Source: Bradyrhizobium yuanmingense
GTDB taxonomy: Bacteria > Pseudomonadota > Alphaproteobacteria > Rhizobiales > Xanthobacteraceae
Reading direction: 5' to 3'
Length of the DNA stretch: 64,000 nt
NCBI RefSeq assembly: GCF_900094575.1
Contig: NZ_FMAE01000006.1
Coordinates: 124,001 to 188,000, forward strand
How positions within the stretch are numbered: position 1 is the first letter of the stretch; each line of letters opens with the position of its first letter. Shown one piece after another: positions 16,992 through 25,511 of this stretch. The notes under the pieces are model-generated. The model was not told the origin of the DNA. It ran no database searches and saw only the letters and a program-made list of their open reading frames with translations. The position numbers and the translations under genes are program-made.

Positions 16992-19900
16992 ATGTCCGAA
17001 AAGCCGCAAAAGTCCCAAAAGTCTGAAGCCAAGGACTATTCGAAGACCCTGTTCCTGCCGCAGACCGAATTCCCGATGCGCGCCGGGCTGCCGCAGCGCG
17101 AGCCGGAGATCCTCAAGCGCTGGTACGAGATCGGCCTCTACGAGAAGCTGCGCCAGAGTGCGAAGGGCCGCGCCAAGTTCGTGTTGCATGACGGCCCGCC
17201 CTACGCCAACGGCAACATCCATATCGGCACGGCGCTGAACAAGATCCTGAAGGACCTCGTCACCAAGAGCCAGCAGATGCTCGGCTTCGATTCCAACTAC
17301 GTGCCGGGCTGGGACTGCCATGGCCTGCCGATCGAGTGGAAGGTCGAGGAGGAGCATTATCGCAAGAAGGGCAAGCAGAAGCCCGACTTCCGCGACAGCG
17401 CCGCGATGATTGATTTCCGTCGGGAGTGCCGCGCCTATGCCACGCACTGGCTCGGCGTGCAGCGCGAGGAGTTCAAGCGCCTCGGCGTGATCGGCGATTG
17501 GGACCATCCCTACGCCACCATGAGCTATCCGGCCGAAGCCCAGATCGCGCGCGAGCTGATGAAGTTTGCCGCAAACGGCACGCTCTATCGCGGCTCCAAG
17601 CCGGTGATGTGGAGCGTGGTTGAGAAGACCGCGCTGGCCGAAGCCGAGGTGGAGTACGAGGACCACACGTCCGATACGGTCTGGGTGAAATTCCCGGTGA
17701 CCTCGCCCGCGCACGGTGCGCTCGCCTCGGCGAGCGTCGTGATCTGGACCACCACGCCCTGGACGCTGCCGGGCAATCGCGCCATCTCGTTCTCGCCGAA
17801 GATCGCTTATGGCCTCTACAAGGTGACGGACGCCCCCGCCGACAATTGGGCCAGGAACGGCGATCTCCTCATCCTCGCCGATGCGCTCGCGCAAGACGTC
17901 TTCAAGCAGGCGCGCGTGACGGCTTATGAGAAGGTCCGCGACGTCCCCGGCGACACCATGGACGCGATCGAGTGTGCCCATCCGCTCAAGGGCGTCGGCG
18001 GTGGCTACGACTTCATCGTGCCGCTGCTGCCTGGCGACCATGTCACCGACGACACCGGCACCGGCTTCGTGCACACGGCGCCCGGCCATGGCCGCGAGGA
18101 CTTCGATGTCTGGATGGCGGAGGCGCGCGATCTCGACGCGCGCGGCATCAACACCGCCATCCCCTATACCGTCGACGAGAATGGCGCCTACACCGATCAT
18201 GCGCCGGGCTTTGCCGGCAAGCGCGTCATCACCGACAAGGGCGAGAAGGGCGATGCCAACGAGGCCGTGATCAAGGCGCTCGTCGAGAAAGGCATGCTGC
18301 TCGCCCGCGGCCGGCTGAAGCATCAATATCCGCACTCCTGGCGCTCCAAGAAGCCGGTAATCTTCCGCAACACACCGCAATGGTTCATTGCGATGGACAA
18401 GGACATCGCGGTGGGCGGCAAGACGAAGAGCGGCGACACGCTGCGCGCCCGCGCGCTGCAGGCGATCTCGGTGACGCAATGGGTGCCGCCGTCCGGCGAG
18501 AACCGCATCAACGGCATGATCGAGGCACGCCCCGACTGGGTGATCTCGCGCCAGCGCGCCTGGGGGGTGCCGATCGCCGTGTTCGTGCGCGAGAAGGGCG
18601 ACGGCTCCGCCGAGATCCTCCAGGACGAGGCCGTCAATGCGCGCATCGGTGAAGCCTTCGAGAAGGAAGGCGCCGACGCCTGGTACGCGACCGGCGCGCG
18701 CGAGCGCTTCCTCGGGCCCCGCGCGAACGAGGACTGGCAGAAGGTCGACGACATTCTCGACGTTTGGTTCGATTCCGGCTCGACCCACGCTTTCGTGCTC
18801 GAAGATCCCGTGCAGTTTCCCGGGCTCGCCGGCATCAAGCGCAAGGTCGACGGCGGCGCCGACACGGTGATGTATCTGGAAGGCTCGGACCAGCATCGCG
18901 GCTGGTTCCACTCCTCGCTGCTGGAAAGCTGCGGCACGCGTGGCCGCGCGCCTTACGACATCGTGCTGACCCACGGCTTCACCCAGGCCGAGGACGGCCG
19001 CAAGATGTCGAAGTCGCTCGGCAACACCATCGAGCCGCAGGCCGTCATCAAGGAATCTGGCGCCGACATCTTAAGGCTCTGGGTCGCGTCGAGCGACTAT
19101 ACCGACGACCAGCGCATCGGCCCCGAGATCCTGAAGAACACCGTCGAGACTTATCGCAAGCTGCGCAACACCGTGCGCTGGATGCTGGGGACGCTGCATC
19201 ATTACAGGCCGGCCGATGCAATCGCGCCGGCCGAGATGCCCGAGCTCGAGCGCTTGATGCTGCACGAGCTCTCAGGTCGCGCCGCCGCGATCGGCAAGGC
19301 CTACCGGGAGTTCGACTACAAGACCGTGGTCGCGATCCTGTCGGCCTTCCTGAACAGCGAGCTCTCCGCCTTCTACTTCGACATCCGCAAGGATACGCTG
19401 TATTGCGATCCGCCCTCGTCGCTGACGCGCAAGGCGGCGCTGACGACCATCGACCTGTTGTGCGCTTCGATCCTGAAATGGCTGGCCCCGATCCTCAGCT
19501 TCACTGCGGAGGAGGCGTGGCGCATGTACCGGCCCGACGCCGAACCGTCCGTGCACCTGACGCTGTTCCCGACCGATCTCGAAGCCTTGCGCGACGACAA
19601 GCTCGCCGCGAAATGGGAGACGATCCGCAACGTGCGTCGCGTCGTCACCGGCGCACTCGAGCTGGAACGCGCCGCCAAGAACATCGGCTCCTCGCTCGAG
19701 GCATCGCCGGTAATCTATGTCGCCGATCGCGGCATGCTGGCAACCTTGTTCGACATCGATCTGGCTGAAGTCTGCATCACCTCGAACTACGAGGTGCGGG
19801 AGGGCGAGGCGCCGGCCTCGGCGTTCCGCCTCGATGCCGTCCCCGGCGTCGCGGTCGTCGTGGAGAGGGCGATCGGCACCAAATGCGCCCGCTCCTGGAA

Positions 19901-20000
19901 GATCTCGCCGATGGTCGGCGAAGACGCCGAATACCCCGACGTCACCCCGCGCGATGCCAAGGCACTGCGCGAGTGGAAGGCGCTGGGGGTGAGCGTCTGA
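16992..20000 (+). CDS. ileS: Isoleucyl-tRNA synthetase
   Basis: A 1002-residue class Ia synthetase that charges tRNA-Ile. The HIGH element is NGNIHIGTALNK near residue 75 and the second ATP-site motif is DGRKMSKSLGN near 670. The editing (CP1) region lies between them, with WTTTPWTLPGNRA and TGFVHTAPGHGREDF. The anticodon-binding domain follows. The N-terminal Lys/Ser-rich segment of about 20 residues is normal in this group. The 200 bases upstream show no recognisable T-box or attenuator. lspA begins ten bases after the stop. Confidence 0.98.
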   Translation: MSEKPQKSQKSEAKDYSKTLFLPQTEFPMRAGLPQREPEILKRWYEIGLYEKLRQSAKGRAKFVLHDGPPYANGNIHIGTALNKILKDLVTKSQQMLGFDSNYVPGWDCHGLPIEWKVEEEHYRKKGKQKPDFRDSAAMIDFRRECRAYATHWLGVQREEFKRLGVIGDWDHPYATMSYPAEAQIARELMKFAANGTLYRGSKPVMWSVVEKTALAEAEVEYEDHTSDTVWVKFPVTSPAHGALASASVVIWTTTPWTLPGNRAISFSPKIAYGLYKVTDAPADNWARNGDLLILADALAQDVFKQARVTAYEKVRDVPGDTMDAIECAHPLKGVGGGYDFIVPLLPGDHVTDDTGTGFVHTAPGHGREDFDVWMAEARDLDARGINTAIPYTVDENGAYTDHAPGFAGKRVITDKGEKGDANEAVIKALVEKGMLLARGRLKHQYPHSWRSKKPVIFRNTPQWFIAMDKDIAVGGKTKSGDTLRARALQAISVTQWVPPSGENRINGMIEARPDWVISRQRAWGVPIAVFVREKGDGSAEILQDEAVNARIGEAFEKEGADAWYATGARERFLGPRANEDWQKVDDILDVWFDSGSTHAFVLEDPVQFPGLAGIKRKVDGGADTVMYLEGSDQHRGWFHSSLLESCGTRGRAPYDIVLTHGFTQAEDGRKMSKSLGNTIEPQAVIKESGADILRLWVASSDYTDDQRIGPEILKNTVETYRKLRNTVRWMLGTLHHYRPADAIAPAEMPELERLMLHELSGRAAAIGKAYREFDYKTVVAILSAFLNSELSAFYFDIRKDTLYCDPPSSLTRKAALTTIDLLCASILKWLAPILSFTAEEAWRMYRPDAEPSVHLTLFPTDLEALRDDKLAAKWETIRNVRRVVTGALELERAAKNIGSSLEASPVIYVADRGMLATLFDIDLAEVCITSNYEVREGEAPASAFRLDAVPGVAVVVERAIGTKCARSWKISPMVGEDAEYPDVTPRDAKALREWKALGVSV

Positions 20001-20010
20001 TCGGTCGGCC

Positions 20011-20505
20011 ATGACCCCGCTCCGTGCCGGCATCCTCGCGGCCATGGTCACGCTCGTGGCCGACCAGGCCTCGAAGCTCTGGCTGTTGAACGTGTTCGAC
20101 CTCGCCCGTCGCGGCGCGGTGCGGGTGACGCCGTTCTTCGACCTGGTGCTGGCCTGGAATATCGGCATCAGCTTCGGCTGGCTCCAGAACGACAGCCAGG
20201 CCGCGCAGCTCGCGCTGATGGCCGTCAAAGTGATCGCGGTGGTTGCGCTGGCGATCTGGATGGCCCGCTCGCACACCATGCTCGCGACCGTCGCGCTCGG
20301 CCTGATCATCGGCGGCGCCATCGGCAACGGCATCGACCGCTTGGCCTATGGCGCGGTGGTGGATTTCGCCCTGTTCCACATCGAGATCGCCGGAAATACC
20401 TATAATTGGTATGTGTTTAACCTCGCGGACGTGGCCATCGTTGCTGGGGTGGCAGCGCTATTGTATGATTCCTTCCTGGGGGTACCCGCCGCAAAAGCGC
20501 CCTGA
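20011..20505 (+). CDS. lspA: Prolipoprotein signal peptidase (signal peptidase II)
   Basis: A 164-residue inner-membrane aspartic protease that removes the signal peptide of lipoproteins after diacylglyceryl transfer. Four transmembrane helices are visible. The conserved elements are VADQASKLW, WNIGISFGWL, and the two catalytic aspartates in GNGIDRLAYGAVVDF and FNLADVAIVAG. The 10-bp gap after ileS indicates co-transcription, as in many bacteria. Confidence 0.96.
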   Translation: MTPLRAGILAAMVTLVADQASKLWLLNVFDLARRGAVRVTPFFDLVLAWNIGISFGWLQNDSQAAQLALMAVKVIAVVALAIWMARSHTMLATVALGLIIGGAIGNGIDRLAYGAVVDFALFHIEIAGNTYNWYVFNLADVAIVAGVAALLYDSFLGVPAAKAP

Positions 20506-20601
20506 TCCCGGCCGATACGGACCGGCAGCTGGAACCCGGCTTTTGCAAGGGTCAAGCCGCGTGTGGGCGGCAATCTGCTACAATATGAAACAGGTACGGT
20601 G

Positions 20602-21330
20602 ATGCGCAGCTCGAAGACCAGCGGTTCGATGGTTCGGGGCTCCCAATCGGGGGGCTGGCGGGCACTGAAATTGGCCGCCGTCGCGCTCGGCATCGGCCTC
20701 GTCATGTCGATCGGTGGCGCCCGTGCTGCCGACGATGACGACGACGACGACATGACCTTCGAAGAGAAGCTCATCGACAACCTGATGACCGGCCTTGGCG
20801 CCCGGAGCATGGAAAAACCCGGCATCGAATACCGCGAGCGTTCGCCGCTGGTCGTGCCGCCCAAGCTCGACCTGCCGCCGCCTGCCGCCGCCGAAGCCGC
20901 GGCTGCGCCGAACTGGCCGAAGGACCCCGACGAGAAGCGCCGCAAGGAGGCCATCGCCCAGCGGAAGAAGTCCGGTAACAAGGCAACGGAGTACTGGAAG
21001 AACGCCCAGCCGCTGTCGCCCGCCGAGTTGAACGCCCATAGGACGGCCGCCGCCGACAGGACGAGCAATGACCCGGTCCAGCCGGGCACCAACGTGGCCA
21101 ATCCGACGATGAGCCCTGCCGAACTCGGATATACCGGAGGGCTGTGGAAACTCTTCAAAGGGAACGGGCCCGAGTCCAAGCAGTTTACGTCGGAACCGCC
21201 ACGCCAATCGCTGGTGGAGCCGCCGCCGGGATATCAGACGCCGTCGCCGAACTACGCCTACGGCGCCGGCCCGGATAATTCGAAGCGGACCTATTTCGAC
21301 GTCCGATCCGGCAAGGAGAAGGAACAATAG
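20602..21330 (+). CDS. Exported hypothetical protein with a poly-Asp segment
   Basis: A 242-residue protein from ATG 20602. A hydrophobic segment (LKLAAVALGIGLVMSIGGARA) looks like a signal peptide with a long basic N-region. Immediately after the predicted cleavage comes a run of seven aspartates, then MTFEEKLIDNLMTGLG, a helix, followed by a Pro/Ala-rich and polar C-terminal half with PPPGYQTPSPNYAYG. I recognise no domain. It sits between lspA and an M16 peptidase pair, both envelope-related, which suggests a periplasmic role. The low-complexity tail is probably disordered. Confidence 0.65.
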   Translation: MRSSKTSGSMVRGSQSGGWRALKLAAVALGIGLVMSIGGARAADDDDDDDMTFEEKLIDNLMTGLGARSMEKPGIEYRERSPLVVPPKLDLPPPAAAEAAAAPNWPKDPDEKRRKEAIAQRKKSGNKATEYWKNAQPLSPAELNAHRTAAADRTSNDPVQPGTNVANPTMSPAELGYTGGLWKLFKGNGPESKQFTSEPPRQSLVEPPPGYQTPSPNYAYGAGPDNSKRTYFDVRSGKEKEQ

Positions 21331-21534
21331 CGTTCCTGTCCTGTCGCGACATTCTGACCCACGCGAAGCGAGGGTCGGCGGTGCATGTCCGCCCACCTCG
21401 TTCAAAATTGCTTATCAGTAACTTGCCTAATCGTTGAGTTCTCTGCTTCGTGACGCGAAGCCTCAGCCGCACGGTGTAGCCTGCCGTGCCCTCCGAGCCG
21501 GAGATCCGGGCTCGGCACCTCACAACCAGGGATC

Positions 21535-22929
21535 ATGATGTCCTCTTACCGATCGGCTGCCTGCCTCCTTGCCGCGCTGCTTTCGACGAGCGTCCTTTCG
21601 GCCAGCGCCGCCCTTGCCCAGACCACGGTGACATCGGCTCCGCCCGCCAGCTTCACGCTCGCCAACGGCATGCAGGTCGTGGTGATCCCGGACCGCCGCA
21701 CCCCCGTTGTCACCGAGATGATCTGGTACAAAGTCGGCTCGGCCGATGAGACGCCCGGCAAGTCCGGCCTCGCGCACTTCCTCGAGCACCTGATGTTCAA
21801 GGGCACCGCGAAGCATCCGGCAGGCGAATTCTCCCAGACCGTGCTGCGTGTCGGCGGCAACGAGAACGCTTCGACCTCGGTCGACTACACCAACTACTAT
21901 CAGCGCGTGCCGAAAGAGCAGCTGCCGACCATGATGGAGTTCGAGGCCGACCGCATGACGGGCCTCGTCCTCAAGGACGAGAACGTGCTGCCCGAGCGCG
22001 ACGTCGTGCTCGAAGAGTACAACATGCGCGTCGCCAACAATCCGGATGCGCGGTTGAACGAGCAGATCATGGCCGCGCTCTATCTCAACCATCCCTACGG
22101 GCGGCCGGTGATCGGCTGGCATCAGGAGATCGAGAAGCTCGATCGCGAGGATGCGCTCGCCTTCTATCGTCGCTTCTACGCGCCGAACAACGCGATCCTG
22201 GTGATCGCCGGCGACGTCGACGCCGCCGAAGTCCGCCCGCTGGTCGAGCGCAATTTCGGCTCGATCCCCGCACAGCCCGCGATCCCGGCGCGGCGCGTTC
22301 GTCCGCAGGAGCCGGAGCCCGCCGCCCCGCGCACCGTCACGCTGGCCGACCCGCGCGTCGAGCAGCCGAACATGCGGCGCTATTATCTCGTGCCCTCGGC
22401 GACCACGGCCGCGGCCGGCGAGAGCGCGGCCCTCGACGTGCTGGCGCAGCTGATCGGCAGCGGCAGCAATTCCTATCTCTACCGTGCCCTCGTGGTCGAC
22501 AAGCCGCTCGCGGTCTCCGCCAGCGCCAGCTATTCGAGCATCTCGCTCGACCCGACCCAGTTCGCGATCTCGGCTGCACCGAAACCCGGCGTCAGTTTTT
22601 CGGAGGTCGAGCAGGCGGTCGACGGGGTCCTCGCCAACGTCGCGCAGAACCCGATCCGCGCCGAGGATCTGGAGCGGGTCAAAACCCAGCTCATTGCCGA
22701 AGCGATCTACGCCCAGGACAACCAGGCTGTGCTGGCGCGCTGGTACGGCGGCGCGCTGACCACCGGCCTGTCGATCGAGGACATCAGGAGCTGGCCCGAT
22801 CGCATCCGCGCCGTCACCGCCGAGCAGGTTCGCGCCGTTGCGCAGAAATGGCTCGAGAAGAAGCGCTCGGTGACGGGCTACCTGATCAAGGACACTGCAA
22901 CCGCCAAGCGCGAGGAGAAGCGCTCGTGA
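21535..22929 (+). CDS. M16 family zinc metallopeptidase (catalytically complete)
   Basis: A 464-residue pitrilysin-type peptidase with a signal peptide (cleavage after AALAQ, about residue 29). The inverted zinc motif HFLEH in GLAHFLEHLMFKGT is near residue 80, with the distal Glu in VVLEEYNMR about 77 residues later, so it should be active. C-terminal M16_C domains follow. It probably works in the periplasm on peptides. Its stop codon overlaps the start of a second M16 gene that lacks the zinc motif; together they resemble the alpha/beta arrangement of heterodimeric processing peptidases. Confidence 0.92.
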   Translation: MMSSYRSAACLLAALLSTSVLSASAALAQTTVTSAPPASFTLANGMQVVVIPDRRTPVVTEMIWYKVGSADETPGKSGLAHFLEHLMFKGTAKHPAGEFSQTVLRVGGNENASTSVDYTNYYQRVPKEQLPTMMEFEADRMTGLVLKDENVLPERDVVLEEYNMRVANNPDARLNEQIMAALYLNHPYGRPVIGWHQEIEKLDREDALAFYRRFYAPNNAILVIAGDVDAAEVRPLVERNFGSIPAQPAIPARRVRPQEPEPAAPRTVTLADPRVEQPNMRRYYLVPSATTAAAGESAALDVLAQLIGSGSNSYLYRALVVDKPLAVSASASYSSISLDPTQFAISAAPKPGVSFSEVEQAVDGVLANVAQNPIRAEDLERVKTQLIAEAIYAQDNQAVLARWYGGALTTGLSIEDIRSWPDRIRAVTAEQVRAVAQKWLEKKRSVTGYLIKDTATAKREEKRS

Positions 22930-24293
22930 CCTATTCCTTCGTTCGCCGCATTGCATTCTCCGTTGCCGCCGGCGCGGTCCTCGCATTCTCTGCGGTCTCG
23001 CCGTCGCAGGCCGCCGCAAAGATCCAGCACCTGATCTCGCCGGGCGGCATCGAAGCCTGGTTCGTGCAGGACGCAACCGTGCCGCTGATTGCCATGGAAT
23101 ATTCCTTCGCCGGGGGCTCGGCGGAGGACCCCAAGGACAAGCCGGGCGTTGCCAATCTGGTCGGCTCTCTCCTCGACGAAGGCTCAGGCGATCTCGATTC
23201 CAAGACGTTCCATGAACGGCTCGACCGCCGCGCCATCGAGCTGTCCTTCAACGCCACCCGCGACACCCTCCGGGGCAGCCTTCGCATGCTGCGCGACAAC
23301 AAGGACGAGGCCTTCGACCTGCTCAGGATGGCGCTGACCTTGCCGCATTTCGACACGGCCGACGTCGAACGCATCCGCTCGCAGGTCATCTCGGGCCTGC
23401 GCCGCGAGACCACCAATCCGACCTCGCTGGCGAGCCGCAAGTTTCTGGAGCTCGCGTTCGGCGATCACCCCTACAGCCGGCAGAGCAACGGCAACCTCGA
23501 CAGCGTGCCGACCATCACAATTGCCGACCTGAGGAATTATGTCGGCCGTGTCCTCGCCAGGGATGGCCTCAAGATTGCGGTCGTCGGCGACGTCGATCCG
23601 GCTACGCTCGGAAAGCTGCTCGACCACACCTTCGGCAGCCTGCCCGCCAAAGCCAATCTGACGCCAGTCCCCGACGTCGAGGCTGCAAAGCCGCCGCAAC
23701 GCGCCTTCGTGACCCTCGACGTGCCGCAGACGGTGATCACCTTCGGCGGACCCGGCGTGAAGCGGAGTGATCCGAGCTTCATGGCGGCCTACGTCGTCAA
23801 CCACATCCTCGGCGGCGGCGGCCTATCGTCCCGGCTCTATCGCGAGGTGCGCGAGAAGCGCGGACTGGCCTATTCGGTGTACGAGTCGCTGCTCTGGATG
23901 CAGCACTCGGCGATTTTCATCGGCAATACCGGCACCCGCGCCGACCGCGCCGGCGACACCATCGAGGCCATCGAACAGGAGGTGCGCCGCATCGCCGAGG
24001 AGGGCCCGACGCAGAAGGAGCTCGATGAGGCCAAGTCCTATCTCAAGGGCTCGCAGATGCTGGCGCTCGACACCTCGTCCAAGCTGGCACAGGCGCTGCT
24101 GCAATATCAGCAAGACAAGCTGCCGATCGACTATATCGAGAAGCGCAACGCCATCGTCGACGCCGTGACGCTGGACGATGCCAAGGCGGCCGCCAAGCGG
24201 CTCTGGGGCCAGGGGCTGCTGACCGTCGTCGTCGGCCGGGCCCCGCAGGCCGCCGTGCAACCGGCGGCTGCACCGGCGACGAAGTCGAACTGA
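22926..24293 (+). CDS. M16 family peptidase-like partner lacking the zinc site
   Basis: A 455-residue exported M16 protein starting at GTG 22926 inside the end of the preceding gene (GTGA overlap). The position of HxxEH reads GVANLVGSLLDEGSG, so no zinc ligands remain. It keeps the C-terminal SSRLYREVREKRGLAYSV motif, in which the Arg and Tyr reach into the active site of the partner subunit in family heterodimers. The signal peptide ends near SQAAA. It most likely assembles with the upstream active subunit. A terminator follows the gene. Confidence 0.9.
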   Translation: MTYSFVRRIAFSVAAGAVLAFSAVSPSQAAAKIQHLISPGGIEAWFVQDATVPLIAMEYSFAGGSAEDPKDKPGVANLVGSLLDEGSGDLDSKTFHERLDRRAIELSFNATRDTLRGSLRMLRDNKDEAFDLLRMALTLPHFDTADVERIRSQVISGLRRETTNPTSLASRKFLELAFGDHPYSRQSNGNLDSVPTITIADLRNYVGRVLARDGLKIAVVGDVDPATLGKLLDHTFGSLPAKANLTPVPDVEAAKPPQRAFVTLDVPQTVITFGGPGVKRSDPSFMAAYVVNHILGGGGLSSRLYREVREKRGLAYSVYESLLWMQHSAIFIGNTGTRADRAGDTIEAIEQEVRRIAEEGPTQKELDEAKSYLKGSQMLALDTSSKLAQALLQYQQDKLPIDYIEKRNAIVDAVTLDDAKAAAKRLWGQGLLTVVVGRAPQAAVQPAAAPATKSN

Positions 24294-24315
24294 TCTCTTT
24301 TCTCGACGTTTCCTG

Positions 24316-24340
24316 AATGGCCGGGGCCATCCCGGCCATT
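24316..24340 (+). terminator. Terminator after the M16 pair
   Basis: aatggccggg at 24316-24325 pairs perfectly with cccggccatt at 24331-24340 around a five-base loop, 23 bases after the stop codon. A short tgcgttt follows. Confidence 0.65.
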
Positions 24341-24412
24341 TGCGTTTCACGGCAGCGCCATTGCTGACGACGGATGTCCGCGGTATGTCCTGACATCACG
24401 AATGGTGCCAGC

Positions 24413-24829
24413 ATGCTGCGGATATCCCGCGATCTCGTCATCGACGAGGACGACATCGAGATCGGCTTTGTCCGCGCCTCCGGCCCGGGCGGGCAGAACG
24501 TCAACAAGGTCGCGACCTCCGCGCAGCTGCGCTTCGACACGCGCAAGCTGACCTTGCCCGAGGACGCGGCGCTGCGCCTTGCCCGCATTGCCGGCCAGCG
24601 CATGACCAAGGACGGCGTGATCGTGATCCACGCTCAGCGCTTTCGCACTCAGGAGCGCAACCGTCAGGATGCCATCGACCGTCTCGTCGAGATCCTCAAG
24701 GAGGCCATGGTCCGGCCGACGCCTCGCCGTGCGACGCGGCCGACCTTCGCCTCCAAGCAGCGCCGGCTCGAGGGCAAGAAACGCCGCAGCGACATCAAGG
24801 CCGGCCGCGGCCGGAGCTTCGACGATTGA
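24413..24829 (+). CDS. arfB: Peptidyl-tRNA hydrolase ArfB (YaeJ), ribosome rescue factor
   Basis: A 138-residue release-factor-like protein. The catalytic GGQ is in RASGPGGQNVNKVAT near residue 30, and the basic C-terminal tail (KQRRLEGKKRRSDIKAGRG) is the part that enters the empty mRNA channel of stalled ribosomes. It hydrolyses the peptidyl-tRNA bond on non-stop complexes. Length and tail match ArfB rather than RF1/RF2. ATG 24413 gives the family N-terminus (LRISRDLVIDEDDIEI). It is followed by a terminator shared with the convergent gene. Confidence 0.94.
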   Translation: MLRISRDLVIDEDDIEIGFVRASGPGGQNVNKVATSAQLRFDTRKLTLPEDAALRLARIAGQRMTKDGVIVIHAQRFRTQERNRQDAIDRLVEILKEAMVRPTPRRATRPTFASKQRRLEGKKRRSDIKAGRGRSFDD

Positions 24830-24839
24830 TGCGAAAAAC

Positions 24840-24863
24840 CTCCGGTCGCGCGAGCGACCGGAG
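24840..24863. terminator. Bidirectional terminator between arfB and a convergent gene
   Basis: A perfect 10-bp stem, ctccggtcgc with gcgaccggag, closes on the tetraloop gcga. It is preceded by aaaaac, which reads as a T run for the leftward gene, and followed by atttgcc. It lies 10 bases after arfB and 22 before the end of the leftward gene. Confidence 0.75.
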
Positions 24864-24885
24864 ATTTGCCGTTCGCGAGCTGGCG

Positions 24886-25194
24886 TCAGTAGCGCTTGCC
24901 GGCCGCAGCACCGCCGGTCGCCGCATCGTCTGCGGTGCCCTTGCGCGTCGCGCTGCCGGTGGTCCCGACGGACCCCTTCGTGCCTTTGCCCGACTTCATG
25001 CCGACCTTCTCGCCGGCTGCGCCCTGCTGTGCACCGAGATCCTCATCCTCGCTGCCTGACGCGCCTCCTTGCATGGGCTTGCTTTGTACGGTGCCGCCAG
25101 GCCTCGTCCCAGACGAGGTGCCTTGGGCGAGAACGGGCGTTGCAACGAGGGCCGCGAGAGCGCAAGCGATCGCAGAGGTCTTCACCAACTTCAT
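24886..25194 (-). CDS. Small Gly/Ser-rich exported protein
   Basis: A 102-residue protein from the ATG at 25194, which has AGGAG eight bases upstream. The signal peptide (MKLVKTSAIACALAALVATPVLA) is clear. The mature part is low complexity: Gly, Ser, Thr, Lys and Ala with SEDEDLGAQQG in the middle and repeated GTTGSAT-like phrases, so it is probably disordered. Longer frame starts (to 25389) give a basic leader that does not look coding. No function can be given; similar small secreted proteins are common in Bradyrhizobium. Confidence 0.65.
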   Translation of the reverse strand: MKLVKTSAIACALAALVATPVLAQGTSSGTRPGGTVQSKPMQGGASGSEDEDLGAQQGAAGEKVGMKSGKGTKGSVGTTGSATRKGTADDAATGGAAAGKRY

Positions 25195-25511
25195 CCATTT
25201 CTCCTGGAATGTCGCGATGAACCGTTCGGCTGCCTTCTGCACCGTTCGCCTGCACCGGACCGGTTCATCGCGAAGAGAGTTCGAACGGCGCGGTGTGATG
25301 CAAGCCGCGTCGTGTGGTGATCGTTTAGGGTTTTCGCGGCGCTTTCGCGGAATTGTGCTCCTCATATGCGGCGGCGCGGAACATGCCAAGCATTCCCGAC
25401 GGACGACGCGCGCCGAAAATGTCCCCCATTTCGGGTGTGGGAAGCTCGACCTGACCCATGCATTTGTCGCTGCGCGGCATTAGACTTGAGAATATTCGCC
25501 GAGTGAGCCTC

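Noticed and set aside
16935..18974. A 679-codon leftward open frame over ileS
   Set aside because: It runs opposite a firm ileS with all its motifs, and its Arg/Gly/Ala composition is that of a GC-rich shadow.
21520..23076. A 518-codon leftward frame over the M16 peptidase
   Set aside because: It is opposite a protein with an intact zinc motif and shows no family features.
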